A stretch of 64,000 nt of DNA from Streptomyces subrutilus (GTDB lineage Bacteria; Actinomycetota; Actinomycetes; Streptomycetales; Streptomycetaceae). The DNA lies in the NCBI RefSeq assembly GCF_008704535.1, contig NZ_CP023701.1, forward strand, positions 3,536,501 through 3,600,500. Direction: 5' to 3'. The notes beneath the pieces are model-generated. The model was not told the origin of the DNA. It saw nothing but the letters and a program-made list of their open reading frames with translations, and ran no database searches. This document shows, piece by piece, positions 1 through 8,121 of the stretch (position 1 is its first letter; every line of letters starts with the position of its first letter). A program made the translations under genes and the position numbers.

Positions 1-1
1 G

Positions 2-157
2 CAGGAGCTGCCGAAGACGCGCTCCGGCAAGATCATGCGACGGCTGCTGCGCGACGTGGCCGAGAACCGGGCGGTCGGTGACGTCACCACGCTCGCCGAC
101 TCCTCCGTCATGGACCTCATCCAGTCCCGGCTGCCCTCGGCGGGCAGCGAGGACTGA
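2..157 (+). CDS. acs: Acetyl-CoA synthetase, C-terminal end only
   Basis: Only the last 51 codons are present; the gene begins upstream of the window. The tail reads [20 protein letters not shown] and continues to [12 protein letters not shown], the conserved C-terminus of AMP-forming acetate-CoA ligase. The lysine in the SGKIMRR motif is the catalytic lysine that protein acetyltransferases modify in this family. The enzyme activates acetate to acetyl-CoA in the cytosol. The stop codon lies inside the stem of the hairpin that follows, which fits a terminator abutting the gene. Family assignment is secure even from this fragment; the partial state is due only to the window edge. Confidence 0.92.
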   Translation, partial: QELPKTRSGKIMRRLLRDVAENRAVGDVTTLADSSVMDLIQSRLPSAGSED

Positions 158-179
158 CCCGGCCCCCGGGCCGGGTCAG
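154..179. terminator. Terminator hairpin overlapping the acs stop codon
   Basis: A perfect 12-bp inverted repeat (154-165 with 168-179) has a two-base centre and contains the acs stop codon. It has no T tract, as is usual for Streptomyces terminators. Confidence 0.7.
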
Positions 180-229
180 CCGTAAGGGCGCGCGGGCCGG
201 GTGGGGTCCGTAGGGGCTCGTAGCGGACA

Positions 230-268
230 GGGAGGGCGTCCGGCGCGCAACGCGCCGGACGCCCTCCC
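230..268. terminator. Second terminator-like hairpin between acs and nhaA
   Basis: An 18-bp perfect stem (230-247 with 251-268) closes on a three-base loop CAA. It stands 70 bp after acs and before the nhaA leader, so it probably isolates the two transcription units. Confidence 0.7.
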
Positions 269-271
269 TCC

Positions 272-423
272 GTTTAAGGTGAAGATCACCCGATACGACC
301 GGCACCGCCCTGTACCGTTGGGGAAGCGTCACACGAGGACGCCGCAACAACTCAGGGTGCGCCGGGAAGTCTGGTCGGCAACTGCATTTGCCATGCCGTC
401 GACCAACCGGAGGTGCCCCCGCC
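272..423 (+). promoter_or_regulatory. Structured 5' leader of nhaA, possible riboswitch
   Basis: About 150 bases separate the acs terminators from the nhaA start. They hold a cluster of short stems: GCGT/ACGC at 334-351, GCCG/CGGC around the loop GGAAGTCTGGT near 362-380, and a stem TGGTC/GACCA enclosing GGCAA/TTGCC at about 371-406, directly before the GGAGG ribosome site (409-413). Known biology: nhaA genes in several bacteria are controlled by the nhaA-I and nhaA-II RNA motifs, reported as Li+-sensing riboswitches. That this leader belongs to such a class is inference; I could not compare it with a covariance model. Confidence 0.4.
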
Positions 424-1866
424 GTGGCCACGCCCACCCGTACGCCCGACCCCTCTCCCCCCCGCAAGCTCCTCGGCCGGCTCTCGCTCCCCGAGCGCCG
501 ATTCGTCGCCGACGCCCTGCGCACCGAGACGGTCGGCGGCGTGCTGCTGCTCCTGGCGGCCATCGCCGCCCTGGTGTGGGCGAACGTCCCCGCGATCTCG
601 GGCGCCTACGACAGCGTCCGCTCCTTCCACATCGGCCCCGCCACCCTCGGCCTGGACCTCTCGCTCCAGCACTGGGCGGCCGACGGCCTGCTCGCCCTCT
701 TCTTCTTCGTCGCCGGCATCGAGCTCAAGCGCGAGCTCGTCGCGGGCGACCTGCGCGACCCCAAGGCCGCCGCCCTCCCCGTGATCGCCGCGCTGTGCGG
801 CATGGCGGTGCCCGCGCTGGTCTACCTGCTCGTCAACGTCCTCGGCGGCGGCTCCACGGGCGGCTGGGCCGTCCCGACCGCCACCGACATCGCCTTCGCC
901 CTGGCCGTCCTGGCCGTCATCGGCACCTCGCTGCCGTCCGCCCTGCGCGCCTTCCTGCTGACCCTGGCGGTCGTCGACGACCTCTTCGCCATCCTGATCA
1001 TCGCCGTGTTCTTCACCAGCGAGATCGACTTCCTGGCGCTGGGCGGCGCGGTCGTGGGCCTGGCCCTCTTCTGGTTCCTGCTCCGCCGGGACGTGCGCGG
1101 CTGGTACGTCTACGTTCCGCTCGCCCTGGCCATCTGGGGCCTGATGTACAACAGCGGCGTCCACTCCACCATCGCCGGCGTCGCCATGGGCCTGATGCTG
1201 CGCTGCACCCGCCGCGACGGCGAGGAGCACTCCCCCGGCGAGCACATCGAGCACCTGGTCCGGCCGATCTCGGCCGGGCTGGCCGTCCCCCTCTTCGCCC
1301 TCTTCTCCGCCGGCGTCTCCCTCTCCGGCCACGCGGTGGCCCAGGTCTTCACCCGGCCCGAGACCCTGGGCGTGGTCCTCGGCCTGGTCGTCGGCAAGGC
1401 GGTGGGCATCTTCGGCGGGACCTGGCTGGCCGCCCGCTTCACCCGGGCCGAGCTGAACGAGGACCTGGCCTGGCCCGACGTGTTCGCCGTGGCCTCGCTC
1501 GCCGGCATCGGCTTCACCGTCTCCCTCCTCATCGGCGAACTCGCCTTCGCCGACGACCCGGCCCTGATGGACGAGGTGAAGGCGGCCGTGCTGATCGGCT
1601 CCCTGATCGCCGCCGTCCTCGCCTGCGTGCTGCTCAAGCTCCGCAACCGCACGTACCGCGACCTCACCGAGGCCGAGGACCGCGACGAGGACCTCGACGG
1701 CATTCCGGACATCTACGAGCAGGACAAGCCCGAGTACCACCTGCGGATGGCCGCGATCCACGAGGCGAAGGCGGCGGAGCACCGCCGCCGCGCCGAGGCC
1801 GCGACCCGCGCCGCCGACGCCCGGACGGCAGCCGGGTCCAGCGCCGGAGCCGACGGTCCGGCATGA
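424..1866 (+). CDS. nhaA: Na+/H+ antiporter NhaA
   Basis: A 480-residue integral membrane protein of the NhaA family, which exchanges cytoplasmic Na+ (or Li+) for external protons. The two functional motifs are present: TDIAFALAVLAVIG with the Asp at about residue 155, and AVVDDLFAI with the Asp pair at about 185-186, matching E. coli D133 and D163/D164. I chose the GTG at 424 because GGAGG lies 10 bases upstream; an in-frame ATG at 388 has no ribosome site. A hydrophilic tail from about residue 415, rich in Ala, Arg and Glu, makes it longer than the roughly 390-residue E. coli protein. It is followed after 54 bp by a small membrane protein gene that may be co-transcribed. Confidence 0.93.
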   Translation: MATPTRTPDPSPPRKLLGRLSLPERRFVADALRTETVGGVLLLLAAIAALVWANVPAISGAYDSVRSFHIGPATLGLDLSLQHWAADGLLALFFFVAGIELKRELVAGDLRDPKAAALPVIAALCGMAVPALVYLLVNVLGGGSTGGWAVPTATDIAFALAVLAVIGTSLPSALRAFLLTLAVVDDLFAILIIAVFFTSEIDFLALGGAVVGLALFWFLLRRDVRGWYVYVPLALAIWGLMYNSGVHSTIAGVAMGLMLRCTRRDGEEHSPGEHIEHLVRPISAGLAVPLFALFSAGVSLSGHAVAQVFTRPETLGVVLGLVVGKAVGIFGGTWLAARFTRAELNEDLAWPDVFAVASLAGIGFTVSLLIGELAFADDPALMDEVKAAVLIGSLIAAVLACVLLKLRNRTYRDLTEAEDRDEDLDGIPDIYEQDKPEYHLRMAAIHEAKAAEHRRRAEAATRAADARTAAGSSAGADGPA

Positions 1867-1920
1867 TCTGACTGACGGCGCAGGACAGGCGCCGGCCGCG
1901 GACGACAGAGGGAGAGAGCG

Positions 1921-2388
1921 ATGACCGCAGTGGACCAAGGGGCGCCGGGGGCGCAAGGGGCCGAGCGCACGCTCGGCCAGCTGGTCGCCTCGGCCACCGC
2001 CGAGATGTCCGCCCTGGTGCACGACGAGATCGCCCTCGCCAAGGCGGAGCTGCGCCAGGACGTCAAGCGCGCGGGCATCGGCGGCGCGGCCATCACCGTC
2101 GCGGGGGTGCTCGCGCTCTTCTCGCTGCCGGTGCTGAGCTTCGCCGCGGCGTACGGGATCCACAACCTCGGGCTCGGGCTGGCCTGGTCGTTCCTGATCG
2201 TCGGCGCGGCGTTCCTGCTGCTCGCGGGCCTGCTCGCGCTGATCGCCGTGTCGAAGTTCAAGAAGGTCAAGCCGCCGGAGAAGTCCATCGCCTCCGTCAA
2301 GCAGACCGCGGCGGTCGTCGGCACCGTCAAGCCGCACCCGCGACCGGTCAGTGACCAGGCTGTGGGTGTGGCACGCTCGTCCTCATGA
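1921..2388 (+). CDS. Holin-X-like (Phage_holin_3_6) small membrane protein
   Basis: A 155-residue protein with an amphipathic N-terminus (TLGQLVASATAEMSALVHDE, then an IALAKAELRQDV segment) and two transmembrane helices at about residues 55-80 and 83-112. This is the layout of the actinobacterial putative Holin-X family. Despite the name, family members are ordinary chromosomal genes and no phage genes lie nearby. A GGGAGAGAG ribosome site precedes the ATG. The stop overlaps the next gene's start in an ATGA junction (2385-2388), implying translational coupling with the hydrolase. The cellular role is unknown; an envelope-associated function is inference. Confidence 0.8.
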   Translation: MTAVDQGAPGAQGAERTLGQLVASATAEMSALVHDEIALAKAELRQDVKRAGIGGAAITVAGVLALFSLPVLSFAAAYGIHNLGLGLAWSFLIVGAAFLLLAGLLALIAVSKFKKVKPPEKSIASVKQTAAVVGTVKPHPRPVSDQAVGVARSSS

Positions 2389-3344
2389 CAGCGCCCACAC
2401 CGGACCCCGGCACCCCGCCCACCGCGGCCACGGCGGTACGGCTCGACCTCCCCGGCGGGCGGTCGGTGACGCACCGGGACGTGGCCGCCAACGGCGCCCG
2501 CTTCCACGTCGCCGAAGTCGGCGAGGGCCCGCTGGTGCTGCTGCTGCACGGCTTCCCGCAGTTCTGGTGGACCTGGCGCCACCAGCTGACCGCGCTGGCC
2601 GACGCCGGCTACCGGGCCGTCGCGATGGACCTGCGCGGGGTGGGCGGCAGCGACCGCACCCCGCGCGGCTACGACCCCGCGAACCTCGCCCTCGACATCA
2701 CCGGGGTCGTACGCTCCCTCGGCGAGCCCGACGCCGCCCTCGTCGGCCACGACCTGGGCGGGTACCTGGCCTGGACGGCCGCGGTGATGCGGCCCAAGCT
2801 GGTGCGCCGGCTCGTGGTGTCGTCCATGCCGCACCCGCGCCGCTGGCGCTCGGCGATGCTGTCGGACTTCGGTCAGACCCGGGCCAGTTCGCACATCTGG
2901 GGCTTCCAACGGCCCTTCGTCCCGGAGCGGCAGCTCGTCGCCGACGACGGGGCGCTCGTGGGCGAACTGATCCGCGACTGGTCGGGGCCGGTGCCCCCGC
3001 AGGACGCGGACCTCGACGTGTACCGGCGGGCGATGTGCATCCCGTCCACCGCCCACTGCTCGATCGAGCCGTACCGCTGGATGATGCGGTCGATGGCGCG
3101 GCCCGACGGGCTCCAGTTCAACCGGCGGATGAAGCGGCCGGTGCGCGTCCCGACGCTGCACCTGCACGGCTCGCTCGACCCGGTGATGCGCACGCGCAGC
3201 GCGGCCGGCTCCGGGGAGTACGTCGAAGCCCCGTACCGGTGGCGGCTGTTCGACGGGCTGGGGCACTTCCCGCACGAGGAGGACCCGGTGGCCTTCTCCA
3301 CCGAGCTGGTGAACTGGCTGGGCGACCCCGAGCCGGACCGCTGA
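2385..3344 (+). CDS. Alpha/beta hydrolase, epoxide hydrolase-like
   Basis: A 319-residue alpha/beta-hydrolase-fold enzyme. The oxyanion motif HGFPQFWWTW is at about residues 55-64, the nucleophile elbow GHDLGG has Asp at about 123, and the C-terminal His lies in GLGHFPHEEDP. An Asp rather than Ser nucleophile places it with epoxide hydrolases and haloalkane dehalogenases; HGFPQ favours an epoxide hydrolase. It begins inside the stop codon of the holin-like gene (ATGA), so the two are translationally coupled. The substrate cannot be inferred. No signal peptide is visible, so it should be cytosolic. Confidence 0.87.
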   Translation: MTAPTPDPGTPPTAATAVRLDLPGGRSVTHRDVAANGARFHVAEVGEGPLVLLLHGFPQFWWTWRHQLTALADAGYRAVAMDLRGVGGSDRTPRGYDPANLALDITGVVRSLGEPDAALVGHDLGGYLAWTAAVMRPKLVRRLVVSSMPHPRRWRSAMLSDFGQTRASSHIWGFQRPFVPERQLVADDGALVGELIRDWSGPVPPQDADLDVYRRAMCIPSTAHCSIEPYRWMMRSMARPDGLQFNRRMKRPVRVPTLHLHGSLDPVMRTRSAAGSGEYVEAPYRWRLFDGLGHFPHEEDPVAFSTELVNWLGDPEPDR

Positions 3345-3493
3345 GCGGCCCCGGTCCCCGCGCCGCGGCCGCGTGACGGGGCAACGACCCCACCGTTGCG
3401 CTTATATGACAAACATTCAATTGCCTGGCGCATAGGCCAATTGGCCGGCCCGGACGGGATTACCGACCTTGGGGCCCGGGCACAGCTCGAAGT

Positions 3494-3667
3494 ATGGGCT
3501 GGACGCACGACTACGGTGACACCGCACACGAACGCCGCCCGGCAGTCACGCCGGGCACCCACCAGAGGGCGGGCCGGCACGGCCACGACCTCCGGCTCGG
3601 TATTCCGCGCATCCTGCGCCGCCGCGCCCGGTGGGTGTCGGCGCGCCTCCGCCACCCGCGGACGTAG
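3494..3667 (+). CDS. Possible 57-residue basic protein
   Basis: A short frame beginning MGWTHDYGDTAHERR and ending in an Arg-rich tail occupies part of the 334-bp gap between the hydrolase and the marP-like gene. It has no clear Shine-Dalgarno sequence and stops just before the convergent marP stop codon. I do not recognise a family. The rest of the gap (3345-3493) holds an unusually AT-rich patch around 3400-3445 (TTATATGACAAACATTCAAT, then two CAATTG palindromes) that could be a promoter for this frame or another regulatory site. The gene call is weak. Confidence 0.3.
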   Translation: MGWTHDYGDTAHERRPAVTPGTHQRAGRHGHDLRLGIPRILRRRARWVSARLRHPRT

Positions 3668-3678
3668 GCGCACCGGCC

Positions 3679-4890
3679 TCAGAGGGCGCAGCCCTGGCTG
3701 TCGACCCGGGTCTGGGCCGTCGTGCCGATCCGGATGTCGTCGCGGATCTCGTCGGCCGTCAGCGCGTACCCGGTGTTCGGGTCGTCGAGGGACTTCGCGA
3801 AGACCACGCCGTACACCCGGCCGTCGGGGGTGAGCAGCGGGCCGCCCGAGTTCCCCTGCCGGACCGTCGCGAACAGCGAGTAGACATCGCGCTGGACGGT
3901 GCCGCGGTGGTAGATGTCCGGGCCGTTGGCGTTGATCCGGCCGCGGACGCGCGCGGCCCGGACGTCGTAGCCGCCGTTCTCGGGGAAGCCGGCGACGATC
4001 GCGTCGTTGCCGCTCACCGCGTCCTTGTCGACGAACTCCAGCGGCGGTGCCTTCAGCTTGGGCACGTCCAGGACGGCGATGTCGCGCGCCCAGTCGTAGA
4101 GCACGACCTTGCCGTCGTACAGCCGGCCCTCGCCGCCGATCTGCACGGTGGGCTCGGACACGCCGCCGACGACGTGCGCGTTGGTCATCACCTTGCCCGG
4201 CGCGAAGACGAAGCCGGTGCCCTCCAGCACCTTGCTGCAGCTCGGCGCGGTGCCGACGACCTTCACGATGGAACGCTTCGCCTGGTCGGCGACGGGGCTG
4301 CTGGCGAGGTCGGGATCGGGGGCCTGCACCTCGGTGATGGGCTCGTTGGAGAACGGGCTGAACACCTGCGGGAAGCCGTTGCGCGCGAGGGTGGAGCCGA
4401 AGTCCGTGAACCAGATGTTCGCCCGGTCCGGCAGCACCCGGGACACGCCCAGCAGCACGTTGGAGTTGCGGACCTCCTTGCCCACCGTGGGCAGCGAGGT
4501 GACGGCGACCCACGAGCCGATCAGCCAGGCCACCAGCAGCATCGCCACCACGTTGACCAGCGCGCCGCCGGTCGCGTCGAGCGCGCGCGCCGGCGACCAG
4601 GTGATGTGGCGCCTGAGCCGGCTGCCGAGGTGGGTGGTCAGGGCCTGGCCGACGGAGGCGCAGACGATGATCGCGACGACGACGATGACCACGACGGTGC
4701 TGGACACCCGGGTGCCGCTGTCGGTCACCCGGTCCCAGACCAGCGGGAGCAGGGACACGGCGACGAGGCCACCGCCCAGGAAGCCGATCACCGACATGAC
4801 GCCGACGACGAACCCCTGGCGGTAGCCCACGATCGCGAACCACACGGCGGCGACCAGCAACAGGATGTCCAGCACGTTCACGTGGGTCAC
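3679..4890 (-). CDS. marP: MarP-like membrane-anchored serine protease
   Basis: A 403-residue protein with an N-terminal CvpA-like membrane domain (four hydrophobic helices within about residues 7-130) and a C-terminal trypsin-fold protease. The catalytic triad is visible: His239 in TNAHVVGG, Asp270 in WARDIAVL and Ser348 in GNSGGPLL. Cys218 and Cys401 match the disulfide known to activate M. tuberculosis MarP (Rv3671c), which protects against acid and oxidative stress. The protease domain should face outside. GTG start. It begins four bases after the stop of the upstream CoA-type Nudix gene, so marP, Nudix and probably nth form one operon, the same order as in mycobacteria apart from a missing thioredoxin-like gene. 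Confidence 0.9.
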   Translation of the reverse strand: MTHVNVLDILLLVAAVWFAIVGYRQGFVVGVMSVIGFLGGGLVAVSLLPLVWDRVTDSGTRVSSTVVVIVVVAIIVCASVGQALTTHLGSRLRRHITWSPARALDATGGALVNVVAMLLVAWLIGSWVAVTSLPTVGKEVRNSNVLLGVSRVLPDRANIWFTDFGSTLARNGFPQVFSPFSNEPITEVQAPDPDLASSPVADQAKRSIVKVVGTAPSCSKVLEGTGFVFAPGKVMTNAHVVGGVSEPTVQIGGEGRLYDGKVVLYDWARDIAVLDVPKLKAPPLEFVDKDAVSGNDAIVAGFPENGGYDVRAARVRGRINANGPDIYHRGTVQRDVYSLFATVRQGNSGGPLLTPDGRVYGVVFAKSLDDPNTGYALTADEIRDDIRIGTTAQTRVDSQGCAL

Positions 4891-4894
4891 CGTC

Positions 4895-5749
4895 TCATGC
4901 GCGCCAGTCGAGCGGGACCTGGCGCGAGCGGTCCCAAGGGCGTTCCCAGCCCGCGAAGTGCAGGATCCGGTCGATCACTCCGGCCGTGAAACCCCAGACC
5001 AGAGCCGATTCCACGGTGAACGCCGGGCCTTGGTGGCCGCTCGGGTGCACGACGGTGACCCGGTGCGCGGGGTGCGTGAGATCCGCCACGGGAACCGTGA
5101 ACACCCGTGCGGTCTCGGCCGGGTCCACCACGCCGATCGGGCTCGGGGCGCGCCACCAGCCGAGCACCGGGGTCACCACGAACTCGCTGACGGGGATGTA
5201 GAGGCGGGGCAGCACGCCGAACAGCTGGACCCCGGCCGGGTCGAGGCCGGTCTCCTCCTCGGCCTCCCGCAGCGCGGCGCGCAGCGGGCCCGTGGTCTGC
5301 GGGTCGCCGTCCTCGGGGTCGAGGGCGCCGCCGGGGAACGAGGGCTGGCCGGGGTGGGAGCGCAGGCTTCCCGCGCGTTCCATCAGCAGCAGCTCGGGGC
5401 CGCGGGCGCCCTCGCCGAAGAGGATGAGCACGGCGGACTGTCGGCCGCGGCCGTCCTCGGGCGGCAGGAACCGGCTCAGCTGGGTCGGGCGGACCGTCCG
5501 CGCGGCGTCGACGACGGGGTCGAGCCAGTCGGGCAGTCCGCGGGTGCTCACCTCGGTGCTGCCGCGGCGGACGGGGCCGGCGGGCGGCCGGGCGGCGGCG
5601 GGTGCCCCGCCGGTCGGCCCGGCGGACGGGCCGGCGGCGCTCCCACCGGTGTCGGCGGTGGTGGTACCGGCGACCGCGTCGGCGGCGGTCGTACCCGCGA
5701 CCGCGTCGGTGTCGGCGGCGGCCGGGCGGTTCTGCGTAGCCCCAGTCAT
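4895..5749 (-). CDS. Nudix hydrolase, CoA pyrophosphatase type
   Basis: A 284-residue protein. Residues about 1-70 are a low-complexity Ala/Thr/Gly/Pro stretch; the Nudix domain follows. It carries the signature of the CoA-hydrolysing subfamily (UPF0035-type SLRSHPGQPSFPGG) in front of the Nudix box with REAEEETGL. Such enzymes cleave CoA or acyl-CoA to phosphopantetheine and 3',5'-ADP. The ATG at 5749 was chosen because upstream frame extension consists only of a shadow of nth. The stop lies four bases before the marP-like start. The long disordered N-terminus is unusual for this family and could be partly untranslated if a later start is used. Confidence 0.88.
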   Translation of the reverse strand: MTGATQNRPAAADTDAVAGTTAADAVAGTTTADTGGSAAGPSAGPTGGAPAAARPPAGPVRRGSTEVSTRGLPDWLDPVVDAARTVRPTQLSRFLPPEDGRGRQSAVLILFGEGARGPELLLMERAGSLRSHPGQPSFPGGALDPEDGDPQTTGPLRAALREAEEETGLDPAGVQLFGVLPRLYIPVSEFVVTPVLGWWRAPSPIGVVDPAETARVFTVPVADLTHPAHRVTVVHPSGHQGPAFTVESALVWGFTAGVIDRILHFAGWERPWDRSRQVPLDWRA

Positions 5750-5808
5750 AGGCACCCCTGTCCGTGTTCTCCCGCACCGCCGAACGCGGTCCGGGTACCG
5801 ATTCGTTC

Positions 5809-6747
5809 CTACGGCTGCGGCGCCGCCTGCGCGCCCAGTGGCGGGGCCGGGAGGCCCGGGTAGTCCGGGGGCGGGCTCAGGCGCTGGCCCGGCTGGCCGC
5901 CCTTCTCGTACTTGAGGAGCTTCTTCGCCTTCTCGGGGTCGGTCTCCCCCTCCCCGTACGCCGGGCACAGCGGGGCGATCGGGCAGGCGCCGCAGGCCGG
6001 CTTGCGGGAGTGGCAGATCCGGCGGCCGTGGAAGACGACCCGGTGCGAGAGCATCGTCCACTCGCTCTTGGGGAAGATCGCGCAGACCTCCGCCTCGACC
6101 TTCTCCGGGTCCTCCTGCTCCGTCCACTTCCAGCGGCGGACCAGCCGGCCGAAGTGGGTGTCCACCGTGATCCCGGGGACGCCGAAGGCGTTGCCGAGCA
6201 CCACGTTGGCCGTCTTGCGGCCGACCCCGGGCAGTTTCACCAGGTCCTCGATGCGGCCCGGCACCTCCCCGCCGAAGTCGTCGCGCAGGGCCTGCGAGAG
6301 CCCGAGCAGCGAGCGCGACTTCGCCCGGAAGAACCCGGTCGGCCGGATCAGCTCCTCCAAGGCCTCCGGTGATGCCGCGGCCATGTCCTCGGGGGTGGGG
6401 TAGGCGGCGAACAGGGCCGGGGTCGTCTGGTTCACCCGCAGGTCGGTGGTCTGCGCCGAGAGCACCGTCGCGACGAGGAGCTCGAAGGGATTGCGGAAGT
6501 CGAGTTCCGGATGGGCGTACGGATAGATTTCGGCCAGCTCCCGGTTGATGCGCCGGGCCCTGCGCACCATGGCCAGGTGCGATTCGGGCTTGGGCACCCT
6601 CGGTTTCTTGGCCGAACCTTTGCCCTCGGGGGCGGATCGGGCCCGCCCGGACGCCTTCCCTGGGGCTTGTTCGCCCACGGCTGAATTCGAGGCCGCCGTC
6701 ACTCCCGCGGACCCCTTGGCCTGTGCTCTCACCGGCTTGTTGGACAC
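5809..6747 (-). CDS. nth: Endonuclease III (DNA glycosylase/AP lyase)
   Basis: A base-excision repair enzyme that removes oxidised pyrimidines and nicks AP sites. The helix-hairpin-helix [12 protein letters not shown] contains the catalytic Lys178, Asp196 lies in [10 protein letters not shown], and the 4Fe-4S cluster loop has four cysteines at about 245, 252, 255 and 261 (C-x6-C-x2-C-x5-C). The first 55 residues are a basic, Ala/Lys-rich extension absent from E. coli Nth, so a start nearer residue 55-60 is possible. The Pro-rich last 35 residues are also outside the core. It is divergent from crp across a 182-bp gap, the mycobacterial arrangement. Confidence 0.93.
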   Translation of the reverse strand: MSNKPVRAQAKGSAGVTAASNSAVGEQAPGKASGRARSAPEGKGSAKKPRVPKPESHLAMVRRARRINRELAEIYPYAHPELDFRNPFELLVATVLSAQTTDLRVNQTTPALFAAYPTPEDMAAASPEALEELIRPTGFFRAKSRSLLGLSQALRDDFGGEVPGRIEDLVKLPGVGRKTANVVLGNAFGVPGITVDTHFGRLVRRWKWTEQEDPEKVEAEVCAIFPKSEWTMLSHRVVFHGRRICHSRKPACGACPIAPLCPAYGEGETDPEKAKKLLKYEKGGQPGQRLSPPPDYPGLPAPPLGAQAAPQP

Positions 6748-6929
6748 CCGGCCAGCCTAAGGCCGGCCGCCGACACCCGCCCGGACCTCAAGTAACACCA
6801 CCCCGATTGGTCTCTCGCCGCACAGCACACCCGTGCGTCCGGCATCCTTGTGATTGATCGCACTGTTTGAGCCGTCCGGCAAAATGGGGAGCACGGTCCC
6901 CTGAGCTGGTCGACATAGGAGAGAGACTC

Positions 6930-7604
6930 GTGGACGACGTTCTGCGGCGCGCCCCGCTCTTCGCGGCGCTCGATGACGAGCAGGCCGCGGAGCTCCGCGC
7001 CTCCATGGGCGAGGTGACCCTCGCACGCGGTGACGCCCTCTTCCACGAGGGCGACCCCGGCGACCGGCTGTACGTGGTGACCGAGGGCAAGGTGAAGCTG
7101 CACCGCACCTCCCCCGACGGCCGCGAGAACATGCTGGCCGTCCTGGGCCCCGGCGAGCTGATCGGAGAGCTGTCGCTCTTCGACCCGGGCCCGCGCACCG
7201 CCACCGCCACCGCCCTGACCGAGGTCAAGCTGCTCGGCCTCGGCCACGGCGACCTCCAGCCCTGGCTCAACGCCCGGCCCGAGGTGGCGACCGCGCTGCT
7301 GCGCGCCGTCGCCCGGCGCCTGCGCAAGACCAACGACCAGATGTCCGACCTGGTCTTCTCCGACGTTCCCGGCCGCGTGGCCCGGGCGCTCCTCGACCTG
7401 TCGCGCCGCTTCGGCGTGCAGTCCGAGGAGGGCATCCACGTGGTGCACGACCTCACGCAGGAGGAGCTCGCGCAGCTCGTCGGCGCGTCCCGCGAGACCG
7501 TGAACAAGGCCTTGGCCGACTTCGCGGGCCGCGGCTGGCTGCGCCTGGAGGCGCGCGCCGTGATCCTGCTGGACGTGGAGCGCCTCGCGAAGCGTTCGCG
7601 CTGA
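6930..7604 (+). CDS. crp: Crp/Fnr-family global transcription regulator
   Basis: A 224-residue cAMP-receptor-type regulator. The N-terminal cyclic-nucleotide domain has the phosphate-binding cassette GELIGELSLFDPGPRTATAT (about residues 72-91), and a C-terminal winged helix-turn-helix (LTQEELAQLVGASRETVNKA) follows. In Streptomyces, Crp controls germination and antibiotic production. The GTG at 6930 was chosen because AGGAGA stands seven bases upstream; the in-frame ATG further upstream lies in the promoter region. The genomic setting (nth divergent, beta-lactamase-fold gene downstream and convergent) is that of M. tuberculosis Rv3676, supporting orthology. Confidence 0.95.
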   Translation: MDDVLRRAPLFAALDDEQAAELRASMGEVTLARGDALFHEGDPGDRLYVVTEGKVKLHRTSPDGRENMLAVLGPGELIGELSLFDPGPRTATATALTEVKLLGLGHGDLQPWLNARPEVATALLRAVARRLRKTNDQMSDLVFSDVPGRVARALLDLSRRFGVQSEEGIHVVHDLTQEELAQLVGASRETVNKALADFAGRGWLRLEARAVILLDVERLAKRSR

Positions 7605-7634
7605 CCGCTGCGGCCCTGGCCGCGAAGCCGCCGT

Positions 7635-7671
7635 GAAGGGGTCCCGTCCGTACACCGGACGGGGCCCCTTC
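7635..7671 (+). terminator. crp terminator
   Basis: A 16-bp stem with one G-T wobble (7635-7650 with 7656-7671) around a five-base loop TACAC, 30 bp after the crp stop. Confidence 0.75.
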
Positions 7672-7958
7672 CGCATGCCCGGGTGCGGCGGGCGGGCCGT
7701 CGGACGCCGCACACGGCCCTGACGCACCCGACGTGGTCGGAGCGGCCCGGGGGGCCGGAGGCGCTACGAGGGGCTCCTGTGGCCCGCCAAGGGCCTCAAG
7801 GGGTGCGAACGGGACCGCGGCGAGGGGCGAGGTGCCGCACCGGCTGCGGAGTCGGCATCGAGGCCGCTGCCGGTGTCCACGGTGATGTCGACTCCGACGT
7901 CGGCTTCGACGCCGACCTCCGACGTCGGCCAGGCCTGGACGTGGCCGGGCCGGGCCCA
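7672..7958. other. Non-coding stretch between crp and a MITE-like repeat
   Basis: I see no credible gene here. The stretch contains a 13-base direct repeat CTCCGACGTCGGC at 7892-7904 and 7917-7929 (25-bp period), each copy carrying the palindrome CCGACGTCGG. Its role is unknown; it may be the decayed flank of the inverted-repeat element that follows. Confidence 0.4.
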
Positions 7959-8121
7959 GGCCGTCTCTTTCGGATCTTGTCGGCCGAGCCCGCGGCGTCT
8001 GGTGCCGTGCCTGGGCGTGCTGCCGGGGCGCTCGCGTACTGGACGTACGTGGTCGCCCCGGCAGTGCGGCCAGGCACGGTGCCAGGCGTCGCGGGCCCGG
8101 CACGATCCGAAAGAGACGGCC
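7959..8121. mobile_element. 163-bp MITE-like long inverted repeat
   Basis: Ends are a perfect 18-bp terminal inverted repeat, GGCCGTCTCTTTCGGATC at 7959-7976 and its complement at 8104-8121. The complementarity continues inward, with mismatches and small indels, almost to the centre near 8040 (GCCGGGGCG facing CGCCCCGGC), so the whole element can fold into one hairpin. It has no coding capacity. Its last base is also the final base of the stop codon of the minus-strand gene 8121-8423. This is the form of a non-autonomous transposable element; I recall similar sequences being dispersed in Streptomyces genomes but cannot verify copy number here. No clear target duplication is seen. Confidence 0.65.

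Noticed and set aside
1921..2388. Holin-like protein as sign of a prophage
   Set aside because: No other phage genes lie nearby and the family is a widespread chromosomal membrane protein in actinobacteria.
3396..3833. 145-codon plus-strand frame across the marP-like gene end
   Set aside because: It runs antisense through the protease gene and becomes an Arg/Gly/Ser-rich shadow; only the shorter frame at 3494-3667 was kept, with low confidence.
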